Assembly (NCBI GenBank): GCA_032158295.1
Contig: CM063255.1
Coordinates: 310,001 to 374,000, forward strand
Source: Pycnopodia helianthoides
Taxonomy: Eukaryota; Echinodermata; Asteroidea; Forcipulatida; Asteriidae
Length of the DNA: 64,000 nt
Direction: 5' to 3'
The notes under the pieces are model-generated. The model searched no databases. It worked only from the letters and a program-made list of their open reading frames with translations, and had not been told where the DNA came from. Both the position numbers and the translations under genes were made by a program. Shown in pieces: positions 51,727 to 62,033 of the stretch (its first letter is position 1; every line of letters begins with the position of its first letter).

Positions 51727-52710
51727 ATGCAAGATATTAATAAAACGCTTCAAAATGTACAGATGGCTGAGGGTTGCACTGGTCTCATCGGGAATCTCCT
51801 AGTGTGTCTCACAATTGCAAAAACTAAATCAATGTATAATGTTACCAACTTCCTTCTTCTTAATCTGGCTGTGGTAGACGCCTGCGTTTCAATTATGAGT
51901 ATCTTGGAGCCATCACTTGGAGATGCGTTCCGTCAGGAACTAGTTAATTTCGGATACTGCAGCCAGAATCTCATATACAACTTCAACTGTTATTTCACCA
52001 TGAAATGCTTCGAGAGAAGTATTTTTTCGAGCTCAATACTGAGTCTGACTTTATCAACATTCGAACGCTATATTGGGATCATTCACCCATTCCAGCATTC
52101 AAGTTTCTGGACAAGAAGAAAGATCATTATTATGTTGTGCTTCGTCTGGGTGTTTCCGATAGTTTGTGAGTTACCGGTCACAACAGCCTACAACATCCTG
52201 CACGCAGCCGACAACTGCACGGTGCCAACAAACGACAAGTATCCCAGTCTTTTAATCGCAGGAATTGTTAACATGTCTGTAACATTTGCAATACCATCAA
52301 TTGCGTTGGTTTTCATGCACATCAAGATCATGTTCAATTTGAAGACAGGAGCTCGACATCTTGAAGAACAAGGAGTCCAGGGGCCACCTCAAGAGCTTTA
52401 TCGAGCTCACAAGAAAGTCACCCAAGCTCTCGGCATCGTGACAGCAGCCTTCTTTGTTCTCATTATGCAAGGGCAAATCACCAGGATAACTATAGTTAGC
52501 ACCAACATGTTTGGCGGTAATTACACTTTATCGGAAGTCTTGTCTAAAATTACATCTTTATCGATTTCTTTTAACTCTGCCATTTATCCAATCGTGTACG
52601 GTTTCAAATACACGCAGCTACGCAGAGCTTGTATTGCCATCATATGCCCATGTAGTACACGATGTAACAGGTCCAACCAAGTACAACACGACGTTCAAAA
52701 CACAATTTAA
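51727..52710 (+). CDS. Intact rhodopsin-class GPCR, 327 aa, with altered TM6/TM7 motifs
   Basis: A single-exon seven-transmembrane receptor for the plasma membrane; ligand unknown, chemosensory role inferred from the tandem, intronless arrangement known for expanded sea urchin receptors. Visible landmarks: LIGNLLV (TM1 N), LNLAVVDAC (TM2 D), C88 and C164 as a likely disulfide pair, FERYIGIIHPF (TM3, ERY in place of DRY), ICL3 KTGARHLEEQGVQGPP, and a basic, Cys-rich tail (CPCSTRCNRSNQ). Two changes are odd: TM6 reads LIMQGQ where relatives have LIMPGQ, so the most conserved TM6 proline is lost. TM7 reads AIYPIVYG where relatives have AINPIVYG, so the NPxxY asparagine is lost. The frame is otherwise open from a start shared with the copy at 62034. 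Clear receptor; signalling competence doubtful. Confidence 0.93.
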   Translation: MQDINKTLQNVQMAEGCTGLIGNLLVCLTIAKTKSMYNVTNFLLLNLAVVDACVSIMSILEPSLGDAFRQELVNFGYCSQNLIYNFNCYFTMKCFERSIFSSSILSLTLSTFERYIGIIHPFQHSSFWTRRKIIIMLCFVWVFPIVCELPVTTAYNILHAADNCTVPTNDKYPSLLIAGIVNMSVTFAIPSIALVFMHIKIMFNLKTGARHLEEQGVQGPPQELYRAHKKVTQALGIVTAAFFVLIMQGQITRITIVSTNMFGGNYTLSEVLSKITSLSISFNSAIYPIVYGFKYTQLRRACIAIICPCSTRCNRSNQVQHDVQNTI

Positions 52711-53220
52711 AAATAGTCGATTCAGGATACTGTACCGTGAATGCTTTCAGGCAGAACATTTAAAATGTTCGAATAATTATTGCTGATTATTGGGTTAAGG
52801 GTTCGAATCCTGGTAAGATCACTGCTCTGCAGAAGTATTGCCCCCAAATTAGCCTCAATTTTGTAACGGGGATCACATTTCTAAAGCTGCAGACAAATGC
52901 TTCTTCACCTGTTGTATTTAATATCAAAGGACTAATTTAGCACTTGTTGAAAGAACCTAATAAGATACCAAATACCATTGTGATTACATTATTATTACTA
53001 CATGGACTGATTCAGATGTAAATTATCGTTAAAAAATATCATCACAATCTTTCTATGTACACTCCATGAATCTATAAACCCGTCTTAGATATCGTACATG
53101 TGCATAGTTCTCCAGCATGGCAGACTTCATACATTGCTATAGAAACGTGACGTCAGTGAAAAGGGTCTTTATCGTTATTCATGTATTAATATTAAGTACA
53201 ATTATAGTCTTGTGATTCCA
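52711..53220. other. 3' flank of receptor at 51727
   Basis: Contains the B-box-like GGGTTCGAATCCTGGTAAG (52799-52817) and the CTAAAGCTGCAGACAAATGC repeat fragment found downstream of the other receptor copies. No clear AATAAA close to the stop. Confidence 0.5.
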
Positions 53221-54650
53221 CACTTGTTAAAACTCGAAATATCTTTAATAAAGTCGTCGATAAACCTGCACTCAATTAATTCTATCTAGATGTTAAAAAC
53301 CATTTTCGTAAACTGACGTATTAGTCAGATAAGTTATTACGACAAAATCGATTTAAATGACATTGTTTATATAGTTATTCTGTACTAAGTACCAACTCTG
53401 TACATCGTTATACCAGCTGTTTTACAGCTAAACGAACCATTTTGCACTTTGTAAAAACTATATATATAATGTCATCATTGATACAATTTATTTGCACTAT
53501 AAGTTGAAACTATATAAATTATCGATACCAGCTATTTTGCACACGGTAAAAACTAACTTTATTAAATATGATAGTTTTCACAAGTTTATCTGTGAGCTAC
53601 TAAAAGTAAAAACTATAAACATCGTCTGTATCAGCTACTTTGCACAGGGTAAAAACTACCTATCATCGTTGATACAAGATTATCTGTAATAAGTAAAAAG
53701 AGCAGCTATGCACATCGTGATACCAGTAGTTTTCCATAAGTAAAGTCTACCTATATTTAATACCATCATTGATATAAATCTGCACTCAGTGAAAACTATG
53801 TACATCGATGATACTAGCAGTTTTGCACTCTGTAAAAAAGTATACATTAAACACTATCGCTAACACATGTTCATAGTCGATATCAGCCATTTAGCACTCG
53901 GTAAAAGTAAAAAATTTAATATTATGGTTGACACAAGTGTATCTGTGCACAGTGAACAATGATGTACATCTTCGATATTAGACACTTAGCTTTTGGTAAA
54001 AACTATATATTAAATATTATCGTTGACACTAATTTATCTGTAGGCTAGAAAGAAAGAATTATGGTTGATACCAGCTATTCTGCACTCGATACAAAAACTA
54101 TAATTACAATATCATAGTTGACAAAAGTGTATTCGTACTAAGTAAAAACTTTGTAGATCGGGGATATCAGCCATTTAGCAGTAAAAAAAACCTAAATATT
54201 CAATGTCATGGTTGACACATGTACATCTCCAATGACTAAAAGCTACGTGTTACTTAAATATTGGTCGTTTAGCACTCGGTGAAAACTATTTATTAAATAT
54301 GATCGTTTATACAAGTTTGCCCACAGGCTACTAAGTAAAAATTGTTGATACCAGCAATTCTGCACTCAATAAAAACTACATATCCATTGGTTTAGTTGTA
54401 CTAATGTAATGTTTGATACCATGCTATTCTGCAGTCGGTAAGAACTACACTACTTGGTCAGAATTGACTCGGATCCGACCCATCTTCTGGTCAGTTTGAC
54501 CTGAAATATTTCTGCCAAAAAGGAACCCGAAAAGTAAAAATGACGCAGATTTCGAGTTAAAATTAACTTTTGTAGAACTTTTCAGGTCAATCTGTGAATA
54601 ATAATTACCACCGTTGCTAAAAGCTGATCTACACTAAAAGTAAAAACTAT
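53221..54650. repeat. Receptor-linked degenerate satellite, segment 3 (longest)
   Basis: About 1.4 kb of diverged repeats: TGATACAAG, ATACCAGCTATTTTGCAC, GTAAAAACTATA, TTAAATATTATCG, at spacings of roughly 60-100 bp. Includes the GGTCAGAATTGACTCGGATCC block also seen at 36620. No ORF of note. Confidence 0.75.
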
Positions 54651-55122
54651 GTGCATCATTGATACCAGCTGCTTTGAACTCCATAAAAACTTTTCATTTA
54701 ATACCATCGTTGATACAAGTTTATCTGCTCTAAAAAAAATACAATAAATTATATTACTTTAAAAACAGACATTCTCAAAGTGATAAGAAAAAGAAAATGG
54801 TTATCATCAGAAAAAACGTGATAATTACGTTACACTGAGGACCTAGTATGCTCTGATAGGCCTCGTCAATCAATGAGCGAAACGAATCAGGAAATTCCTT
54901 GACAGGGATACATGCCATATTGTGGTCCACACTGTGATTTTTACCAGGCTTAACTATTATCACGTTTTTTTCTGATGATAGCCATTTTCTTTTTCTTATC
55001 ACTTTGATAATGTCCGTTTTTAAAGTAATATAATTTATTGTATTATCTTTAGTGCAGATAAACTTGTATCAACGACGGTATTAACTAAAAAGTTTTCTAT
55101 GGAGTTCAAAGCAGCTGGTATG
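54651..55122. repeat. Large foldback: 180-bp arms, about 110-bp loop
   Basis: The left arm (54651-54833) and right arm (54945-55122) are reverse complements over about 180 bp at high identity (e.g. GATAAGAAAAAGAAAATGG and its complement; ACCAGCTGCTTTGAACTCCAT and its complement). The outer arms consist of the receptor-linked satellite sequence, so part of the satellite was inverted and copied. The SINE at 55124 starts directly after the right arm. Confidence 0.85.
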
Positions 55123-55123
55123 T

Positions 55124-55472
55124 AGGGTGTCGTGGCCGAGCGGATAAGAGCACCGAACTCAAGCTCTGGTGTTTCTGTTCAGCAGAGTGTGGGTTCGAAT
55201 CCCGGTCGTGACACCTGTGTCCCTGAGCAAGACACTTTACTATAATTGCTTCTCTCCACCCAGGGGTAAATGGGTACCTGTGAGGGCAGAGATGATTCTT
55301 GTGATTGATTTAGCTTAGTGCGCTACATGTTTGGCAGCACAGGCTGTATACTCCCCAGGGAGCTGAGATGGTTTAAGGAATGAAATGGCCCAGTGATCAG
55401 GGTAATAATGTTGGAAGCGCTTTGAGACATGGTGTATAAAGCGCTATATAAAAACCGAATATTATTATTATT
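55124..55472 (+). repeat. tRNA-Leu-like SINE, copy 4, best preserved
   Basis: The head 55126-55216 can fold as a type II tRNA: acceptor ends GGTGTC/GACACC, A-box TGGCCGAGCGG at 55133-55143, anticodon-loop-like CTCAAG, B-box GGTTCGAATCC at 55192-55202. The body has AGCAAGACACTTTACTATAA and GGGTAAATGGGTACCTG; the tail is GCGCTATATAAAAACC then (ATT)n. Derived from tRNA-Leu(CAA) by inspection. A (TATG)n microsatellite follows at about 55477-55510. Confidence 0.85.
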
Positions 55473-55510
55473 AATTATGTATGTATGTATGTATGTATAT
55501 GTATGTATGT

Positions 55511-56929
55511 ATTAAACGCATTCGTTTCTTTGTACGTGCCCCAGTTCTCTGAGTAACATCTCAAAAAGCATACTTACAGTTCGCTGAGGCGTTATAAGGG
55601 CGTGGCGCGGAGCTATCCTGCATTGGCAGTGCTCAACTCAAAAATCATTCCTGCACAAGAAGCGACAGCGGCAAGACATGTTTTGAGCCTTCGTTCTTTC
55701 TGTTATTTTGGTTAGCATTTTTTAGTTGGCCTACGTTACATGTTCCGTCAACTAAATCCGAATGACACATTTAGCTCCATTCCACAGCCCGATAAAACTG
55801 CTAGCCCCATTATAAGTTCCAGTAAGTTGCAAATTGTTATTGAAATATGGGAATAGCTTAGTTTTTGATAATTGTACAAATTGTGTGCGAACTTTCATTT
55901 ATTCCACTTATTATAAAAATCAGACTTTTTGGCTTTTGGATTTGGCAGTAAATTTAGTAATGTGTTAAAACGAACTCATGTACTATAATATTATTATTTG
56001 ACTTCATTTCTAGAGTCCGAGATATTTTCTGGTAAATCAGTTTTGGAATTAGTGCTAAGAACGAACAATTTATGCGCCACAGAAACACAGTGTTATTTAA
56101 TATTGGCAACGTAATTAATTTTCAGCTGGTATACCATGATTGAGTTGATGTCTTCCCAAGTTTGACCCCTGGCTCAACCGGAAATAGTTAAAACCGTCCT
56201 TACAACTAATTGCTAAGGTAAATTGTAAATTGTTTGTAATATAAACATATCTTCAGTTATACACTGTTACAGCTGTGTTGATTTTGTTGTATTAGACGAA
56301 CTGTGTTCGTTTCCAACTGCAGGCCCTTAAAGTGACTAATTCATTTAATCAAATTGTATTTTGGAAGAAGTAAGATAGGGTATTTATAAATAATACAATG
56401 TAATAATTCCCTCATTCATGTTTATCCATTCCCTTCAGTGCGAATGGGACAACACCATTCTTCATCATTTTTGCGGTAGCGTTAAAACCTTATAACTTAT
56501 AGCCTCCTAGCATTGTAGTTTTGCTTACTTCTTACCTAGCGGTTTGCCCGTATAATTACACATCGAGACTGAGTTACTTTACACTAGTAGTACATAAAAA
56601 TAAATCACTATTTCAGCTATATCTGGAAGTTTCCGATCCTGCATTTTATTGTTGTGTTGCCTGCTACTTGGTTACACATGTATGTTTGTATGTATGTAGG
56701 TGTGTATTTCTGTATGTATGCATGTTGGTGTGTATTTTTGTGGGTATACATGTATGACTGTATGTTTATTTGATAGTTTTATTTGATATTTTACAACATA
56801 CCCAAATGTCGCATGAGATTTTCAATATTTGTACATCTCGAGTGTGACTTCAATACGAAAACAATTAAGATAGACCACCATCCTGAAATTCTCTCGAGAC
56901 TTTCTTTTGGAACATAGTAGTCATCGTCC
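55511..56929. other. Noncoding intergenic sequence
   Basis: No gene recognised. 56680-56760 is rich in TATGTATG/TGTGTATT words (microsatellite). 56780-56930 resembles the distal upstream regions of the other receptor promoters (CATACCCAAATGTC, ATACGAAAACAATTA, AGATAGACCA). Confidence 0.5.
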
Positions 56930-57225
56930 TATTTATAAGTTTGGTAATATGTCAACTAAAGATGCAATGCGTGGAACCATATCTGGTAAGTAATCTTTAT
57001 AAAGGCCCAACCAGGCTCGCTGCTTGAGACTCAATCTCTTTTGAGTTTTGAAAAGAGCAGACGTTACGTGGTTCCAAATCTTCTACAACGATTTCCTAAT
57101 CTTCACTTTATATTTCTCTACACCGTCTACAAGGAGTTTGTTTCCTGCACTAGTCTCTTGTCTAAAGTTCAAATTTTACGACTGGCTTGAAATTCATGTG
57201 TAACTATGGAACAAAATTAATATCT
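56930..57225 (+). pseudogene. Orphan receptor promoter and 5'UTR, receptor body missing
   Basis: Matches the receptor 5' regions: GTCAACTAAAGATGCAATGCG, TATA box TATAAA at 56998-57003, CCAGGCTCGCTGCTTGAGAC, CAGACGTTACGTGG, down to GACTGGCTTGAAATTCATG and the start codon at about 57206 (ATG GAA CAA AAT TAA). After four codons the sequence changes to the degenerate satellite (57225-57400). The upstream-ORF ATG is lost (GAAAAGAGCAG). A receptor was deleted or never copied here. Confidence 0.85.
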
Positions 57226-57400
57226 ACTAAGTAAGAACTTTACATCGTTGACACCTGCTATTCTGCACTCGATAAAAAATATATATTAATATCGCTGATA
57301 CAAGTTTAACCGACTAAAAACTATAATTATGTACATTGTTGACACCAGCTTTTCTGCACTCGATAAAAAACTACCTGTATTAAATATAATCGTAGTGTTG
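57226..57400. repeat. Receptor-linked degenerate satellite, segment 4
   Basis: Short run of the same repeat (GTTGACACCTGCTATTCTGCA, CTGATACAAGTTTAACCG), joined directly to the truncated receptor start. Confidence 0.65.
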
Positions 57401-58140
57401 TATTCCACTAACACTCCGCTAGTTGCGTGTCCAGCTTCAGCTGGTCGCTTCGTTATCGTGAGGCACTAAAATAATGAACAGGGGGACACGAACTCGCATG
57501 ATACAACACGACTGGCTAGTGGCTGGGGCGCCAGCTGCCGCCCAAAGCTGGCGCCCAACTAGCCCGAACATCTGACGTCACACTTCGAGGTTCGTGAATT
57601 ACGCCATAGACCGGCTTTGAGCGTTTGGAGGAATCCTGACAAACGGACCTTTGACCTCGCATTCCGTTGCTGTCTTGCGGATAGGTGACCAGACGGACAG
57701 GGGACCAGTCTAGCAGTGACCATCATTTTGATAAATAGACCGGTGCCTGTCCTTATAGACCTTTCTTTTGTTGATCAACAAACCGCGCTGGTTGGCATGG
57801 AAGGCCGAATGTTAGCAAAACGCTCAATCGTGTTAACAGATGTTTCAACAAAATTCAACATTTTCTGCAACCTCTCATGATTGGTTACTATGTTTCCAAC
57901 AAATTCAACACTATTTTTGAGTATTTGTGTAACATTGTTAAAAACTGTGGCTATCTGTTTTTGGTTTGCATTTATGGTTTTCCATAGTTTTCCGACCTCG
58001 GTTGGCAAAAACTCGGGCTGTGACGTTGCAAAAGAAAGGTCTGTTCTTGCGGATAGGGGACCAGTCTAGCGCCCAACCCACCATCGTCACACCCGGCTGG
58101 TTTATTACGTAGCCCATTACACCCATCCAGCCTACATTAC
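57401..58140. mobile_element. GC-richer probable transposon, with inverted arms and an internal minus-strand ORF
   Basis: Inverted arms at about 57737-57770 and 58029-58065 (CCTTATAGACCTTTCTTTTG / CAAAAGAAAGGTCTGTTCTTG), and a partial direct copy of the right arm at 57660-57715 (CTTGCGGATAGG, GGGGACCAGTCTAGC). Between the arms a minus-strand frame (58008-57775, no ATG at its start) encodes a helical, heptad-like segment (KLWKTINANQKQIATVF, LQKMLNFVETSVNTIERF). No known domain recognised. Base composition is more GC-rich than its surroundings. Confidence 0.5.
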
Positions 58141-59184
58141 AACCGCTACATTCCTCTATGTTCTAATTATTATTATTATTTTTTACATTCATCAAGGTTC
58201 GACTTAAAACTGATCGAATTTTTGTTATCGTTTATTTGGTACACTTACTTATTTGTCAACTTAATTTGTATTTAATTCTTGGCAGTTTGTTTTGTTTAGC
58301 TTAGTAAGGAACCAGTTTTTTTTCACCCAACTTACTGTTGTAATGAACAATAAGTTCATACAACATAACATTCCTCCTACCTGTCAACCATTCTTAATTA
58401 GCTTATGTTCTTACCAACACGACCAAACGTTTACTATAACGGGTAAACTAAGCCAGCAAAACATTTAGAAATAAAAAAATTACCAAATATAATTCGGTCC
58501 TACGTTATACAAATGTTCCTTGTAGGCCTTGATATTCAGAGTCTTGTGTCTTAAAAAAATAACAATACCTGTCGTAAAACGTTTTTATAAGTTTTTAAGA
58601 CACTAAATAACTTTGTTTTTAAATTAACCTAATGTTTAGCACATGCATGATACTTCACCACCATTCTCCATCACAGATGTGCTGGAGCATGGACAGGAGA
58701 AGGGATGTGAGAAAGTACGGGAAAAATGAAACTATTTCCGGCGGTAGCCAACGAAAGATTGACGGGCATAAGCGTCATTTCTAATCGAAGCCCCTGGGGT
58801 TGAGGTTAACGCCACCAAAGCGCCACTAACGTTAAAAATAAACCCATTCGCCAGTTCGAAACACCATGTAAAAAACCGATACAATAGTGCATTAAAGTAC
58901 ATGCGCAATGTACACTGCGTGTGTGTATATACACAGGACATTTCAACACAGTTGATGTAGCTGCAGGCAACTGGCCAATAACACTGCCTGGACGAGTCCA
59001 TTTTTTCTGAGGGCGGTAGTGTTTTCAAATGTTAAAATTCACTAAATGTTAACAGTACAGAACTTTTGTAAACAACACAAACAATGTAGACCACGTTGCT
59101 CTCATTAAAATCTCTACTGTTAATGCTATCATTGAAACCGATTATATACCCTGAAATAATTTATATCATATAATAACCACATGA
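58141..59184. other. Noncoding intergenic sequence
   Basis: No gene or clear repeat recognised apart from 59075-59184, which is similar to the sequence just upstream of the receptor pseudogene at 39146 (CCACGTTG, TAAAATCTCTAC, GCTATCATTGAAAC). Confidence 0.45.
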
Positions 59185-60310
59185 TAAAGTGAACTTTACC
59201 GGTATCCACGGTAATTAAATTCAACATGTAAAAATAGAGTACCACTCGGGTCTGTTTCCGAATCAGCCTTGTCCACAACGATAATATTTGCATAATCTAA
59301 TATTATTCAAAATAAATTTCCATATATAAATTAATTACAGTGAAGATCAAATAGCATTACGAGCCTATTACAAGGTTGTTAACTTCAACACGCGGCGAAT
59401 TACTAAGAGTGTTCAACTAGATTATGTTTGATCCTCGGTATTTTTTTCTTTTAGCTGTATAAAACTCGAATTATACTCTCTTTCGATAACAATACAAAAT
59501 TATGTCTGCTAAACTCAAGCAAAGTTTATTTACTCAAACCGCTGGGAAGGACTGAAATTTGCTCTACGAGATACTTAACCTGCTCTAATCTCGACGTTGG
59601 CTGCACGGTGTCAACAAACAACAGGTTTCTTGGTTCGCTAGCATAAGAAGTAGTGAAAATGTTTATTATGTTTGTATTGCTATGCATTGCGTTGTCTTTC
59701 ATGTACATCAAGATCATAATCATTTTCAAGACAAGAGCTCGACATCTTGAAGAACAAGGAGTCCAGGGTCCACCTAAAGAGTTTCATCGAGCTTTCAAGA
59801 AAATCACCCATGCTCTCAGAATCTTCACGGCAGCCTTCTTCATTCTCATCATGTGATGCCAAGCCAAATCATAAGGATAGTTATAGTTTACGCTATCTTG
59901 CTGGGCATAAATTACTATTAAATGTAAGTGGTTTCCAAAGTTGCATCTCTCTGGATGTAACTTAACTCTGTCATTAATCCAATTGTGAGAGATTTAAAAT
60001 ACACGCCGCTACGGCAAGCCTGTATTGCCAACAAATGCCCATGTAGTACACGCTGTAATAGGTTCAACCAAGTTTGACAAGACTTCTGAGTCATTTCGGT
60101 GCAACAGCTCATTGCGTGTACCTGCTGAGTTTCATTTTTAATAAAACAATTCGCTGTCAAAAATGACATACAAAATCATCTCCGTCGTAAAAGTCATACC
60201 AGCAAATATACTGGTTCACGGTCATTACTGAACGTTCACTTTCGGTAAGGGACTTTGAAAAGACGGACATTCTCTAAGCCGGATGACTACTAGCAAAAGT
60301 CATAGTTACA
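59185..60310 (+). pseudogene. Decayed receptor copy psi-5, with flanks shared with psi-1
   Basis: Receptor homology at about 59596-60090: the second extracellular loop remnant (TGCACGGTGTCAACAAACAA), TM5 and ICL3 (MYIKIII, then RARHLEEQGVQGPP), TM6 ending in IM then a TGA (59854-59856), and debris of TM7/tail (GTCATTAATCCAATTGTGAG, ATGCCCATGTAGTACACGC). TM1-TM4 are absent. 5' and 3' flanks match those of psi-1 (33320-33740, 34853-35060). After it, a block of about 100 bp (ACGAGGCCCGTTTA...TTGCGGACGC) is present twice, at about 60330 and 60508. Confidence 0.85.
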
Positions 60311-61023
60311 AAACATGCCTAAGAATTTTATACGAGGCCCGTTTACTGACTCAAATAAAGTAAAATGTTGTATTGAACATTATGTTTGAGTTGTTGCGGA
60401 CGCGGTGGTTATCACAATGTCAAGAGAAAATTTCTTATTTTTAACGTTTTCATTATCCAATAGAGTCAGTGTCTAGAAGAGAAGAATGCAATACCTTGTT
60501 AATTTACACGAGGCCCGTTTAGTGACTCACATTGTCAAATAAAATGTAGTATTAACCATTATCATAAAGTTGTTGCGGACGCAGTAATCACCAACATGTC
60601 AAGAGGAACATTCTTCTTTCGAATGTCTTCATTGTTCGATGGTGTTGGCACTTAGTTAATAATGTTCCAATGTACGCACAGTTTATTATACTATCTTAAA
60701 ACAGTGACGTCTTAATTTGTGAGCCTTGATTGTCTCTTCGCAAATAATTAGCCTGTGAGATGACGAATTGATTTAGATGTACATGTATGGTACCCTGACT
60801 ATATCATTTAAGTCAATACTTTCATGATTATTCTCCATAGAGTATTTAACGCACAACAACATTGTGTAGATCTATGTCTTCTTCCAAAGTCACGGAGGTA
60901 GTGTTAGTGTTAGTGTACATGATCATCAAAGTAACCTGACTATTATTTTTTTAAAAAATTATTAATCAGAAACCTTACTTTCACACATCAATGCGTCTGA
61001 TATCAATACAAGGAAATCTTTAA
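60311..61023. other. Noncoding sequence, duplicated pseudogene flank
   Basis: Holds the two copies of the ACGAGGCCCGTTTA block and a GGTGTTGGCACTTAGTTAATA segment also present at 35738-35761, confirming shared ancestry with the psi-1/psi-2 interval. No gene seen. Confidence 0.6.
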
Positions 61024-61404
61024 AGGAACATTACAGAATTGGTAAGAAAAAACTTGTAAAATATACCTTTGATCACAGATTTACACAAAACTTACGCGTT
61101 CTAGTGATGATGATAGTAGAAAAACATCCCTTGAAAAATTTATGTCTGAAATGTCATATTTGATGAAAAATGGATAAATTTTCCGATTGGAGTTTATCGC
61201 TCAGTGAGCGTTTTATTCATTTGTTGAATCTATATGATTACATGCAAATGTGTAATCGGTTTTTCACTATTTTCTCGTGACCCTGATGGCCGATCGATAT
61301 TAAACTTTTACAGGTTTGCCAGTTTATGTATATGGTGGATTACATAAAGTGCTTACACTGCCAGCAACTGTTTTGTTAGCAAAAAACAATTCTGTAATGT
61401 TCCT
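61024..61404. mobile_element. piggyBac-type MITE, copy 3
   Basis: A 381-bp full-length relative of 9149-9527, same orientation, ends AGGAACATTACAGAATTGG and AATTCTGTAATGTTCCT, flanked by TTAA at 61020-61023 and 61405-61408. High overall similarity to copy 1 suggests recent activity of the family. Confidence 0.88.
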
Positions 61405-61779
61405 TTAACCGATATGTTTGAAATTAGAACTTACGGTCCATCGGAACTGCAATGCTGGAAAAACGGAGCGTAGGAAAAACAAACAAAATTACCTCACTAT
61501 ATTTCTATCGAATAACGAAATGAGCGGCTTTCGCACAAAAGTCAACCGAAAGGTACTCCATCAAATTTCATTATTTGATATATGTTTACCACACAACCAA
61601 TGTCACAAGAGAATTTCACTTATCCGAATATTCATGCCTATCAATGATAATATTTGTATACCAAGACTATGACTTTCCATACTAAAGTGATTAAGGTAGA
61701 TCAAATCCCTTGATACTTTCTATTAAAAAACAGTCTTCAATTTTGGTATGTAGAGTTTGGTATTGAGTCAACTATTGTA

Positions 61780-62033
61780 ACGTGTGGTAAGGCTACCTGT
61801 ACGTACCATATCTAGGTGAGGAATCTTTATATAAACGCCCGACCAGGCTCGCTGCTTGGTACTCAGAGTTGTCATGAAAGCAGACTTACTTATTTCCAAA
61901 TTGTCATCGAAAGCTTCAAACTCAACCAGGGACTTTTTACTTCTCCGCACAGTCTACAAGCAGTTTGTTTCTAGCACTGCAAACTTGTCTTAAGTTTAAT
62001 TTTTCACGACTGGCTTGAAATTCATGTGTAACT
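61780..62033 (+). promoter_or_regulatory. Receptor promoter D: TATA box, 5'UTR and uORF
   Basis: TATATAAA at 61828-61835, then CGCCCGACCAGGCTCGCTGC. An upstream ORF starting MKAD runs 61874-61993 (40 codons with stop), but after the first codons its frame differs from the uORFs of promoters A and C owing to a deletion, so the start codon is kept, not the peptide. The receptor ATG follows 40 bp after its stop. Confidence 0.72.

Noticed and set aside
54775..55002. 75-codon minus-strand ORF
   Set aside because: It lies across the arms and loop of a foldback repeat and has no start context or homology.
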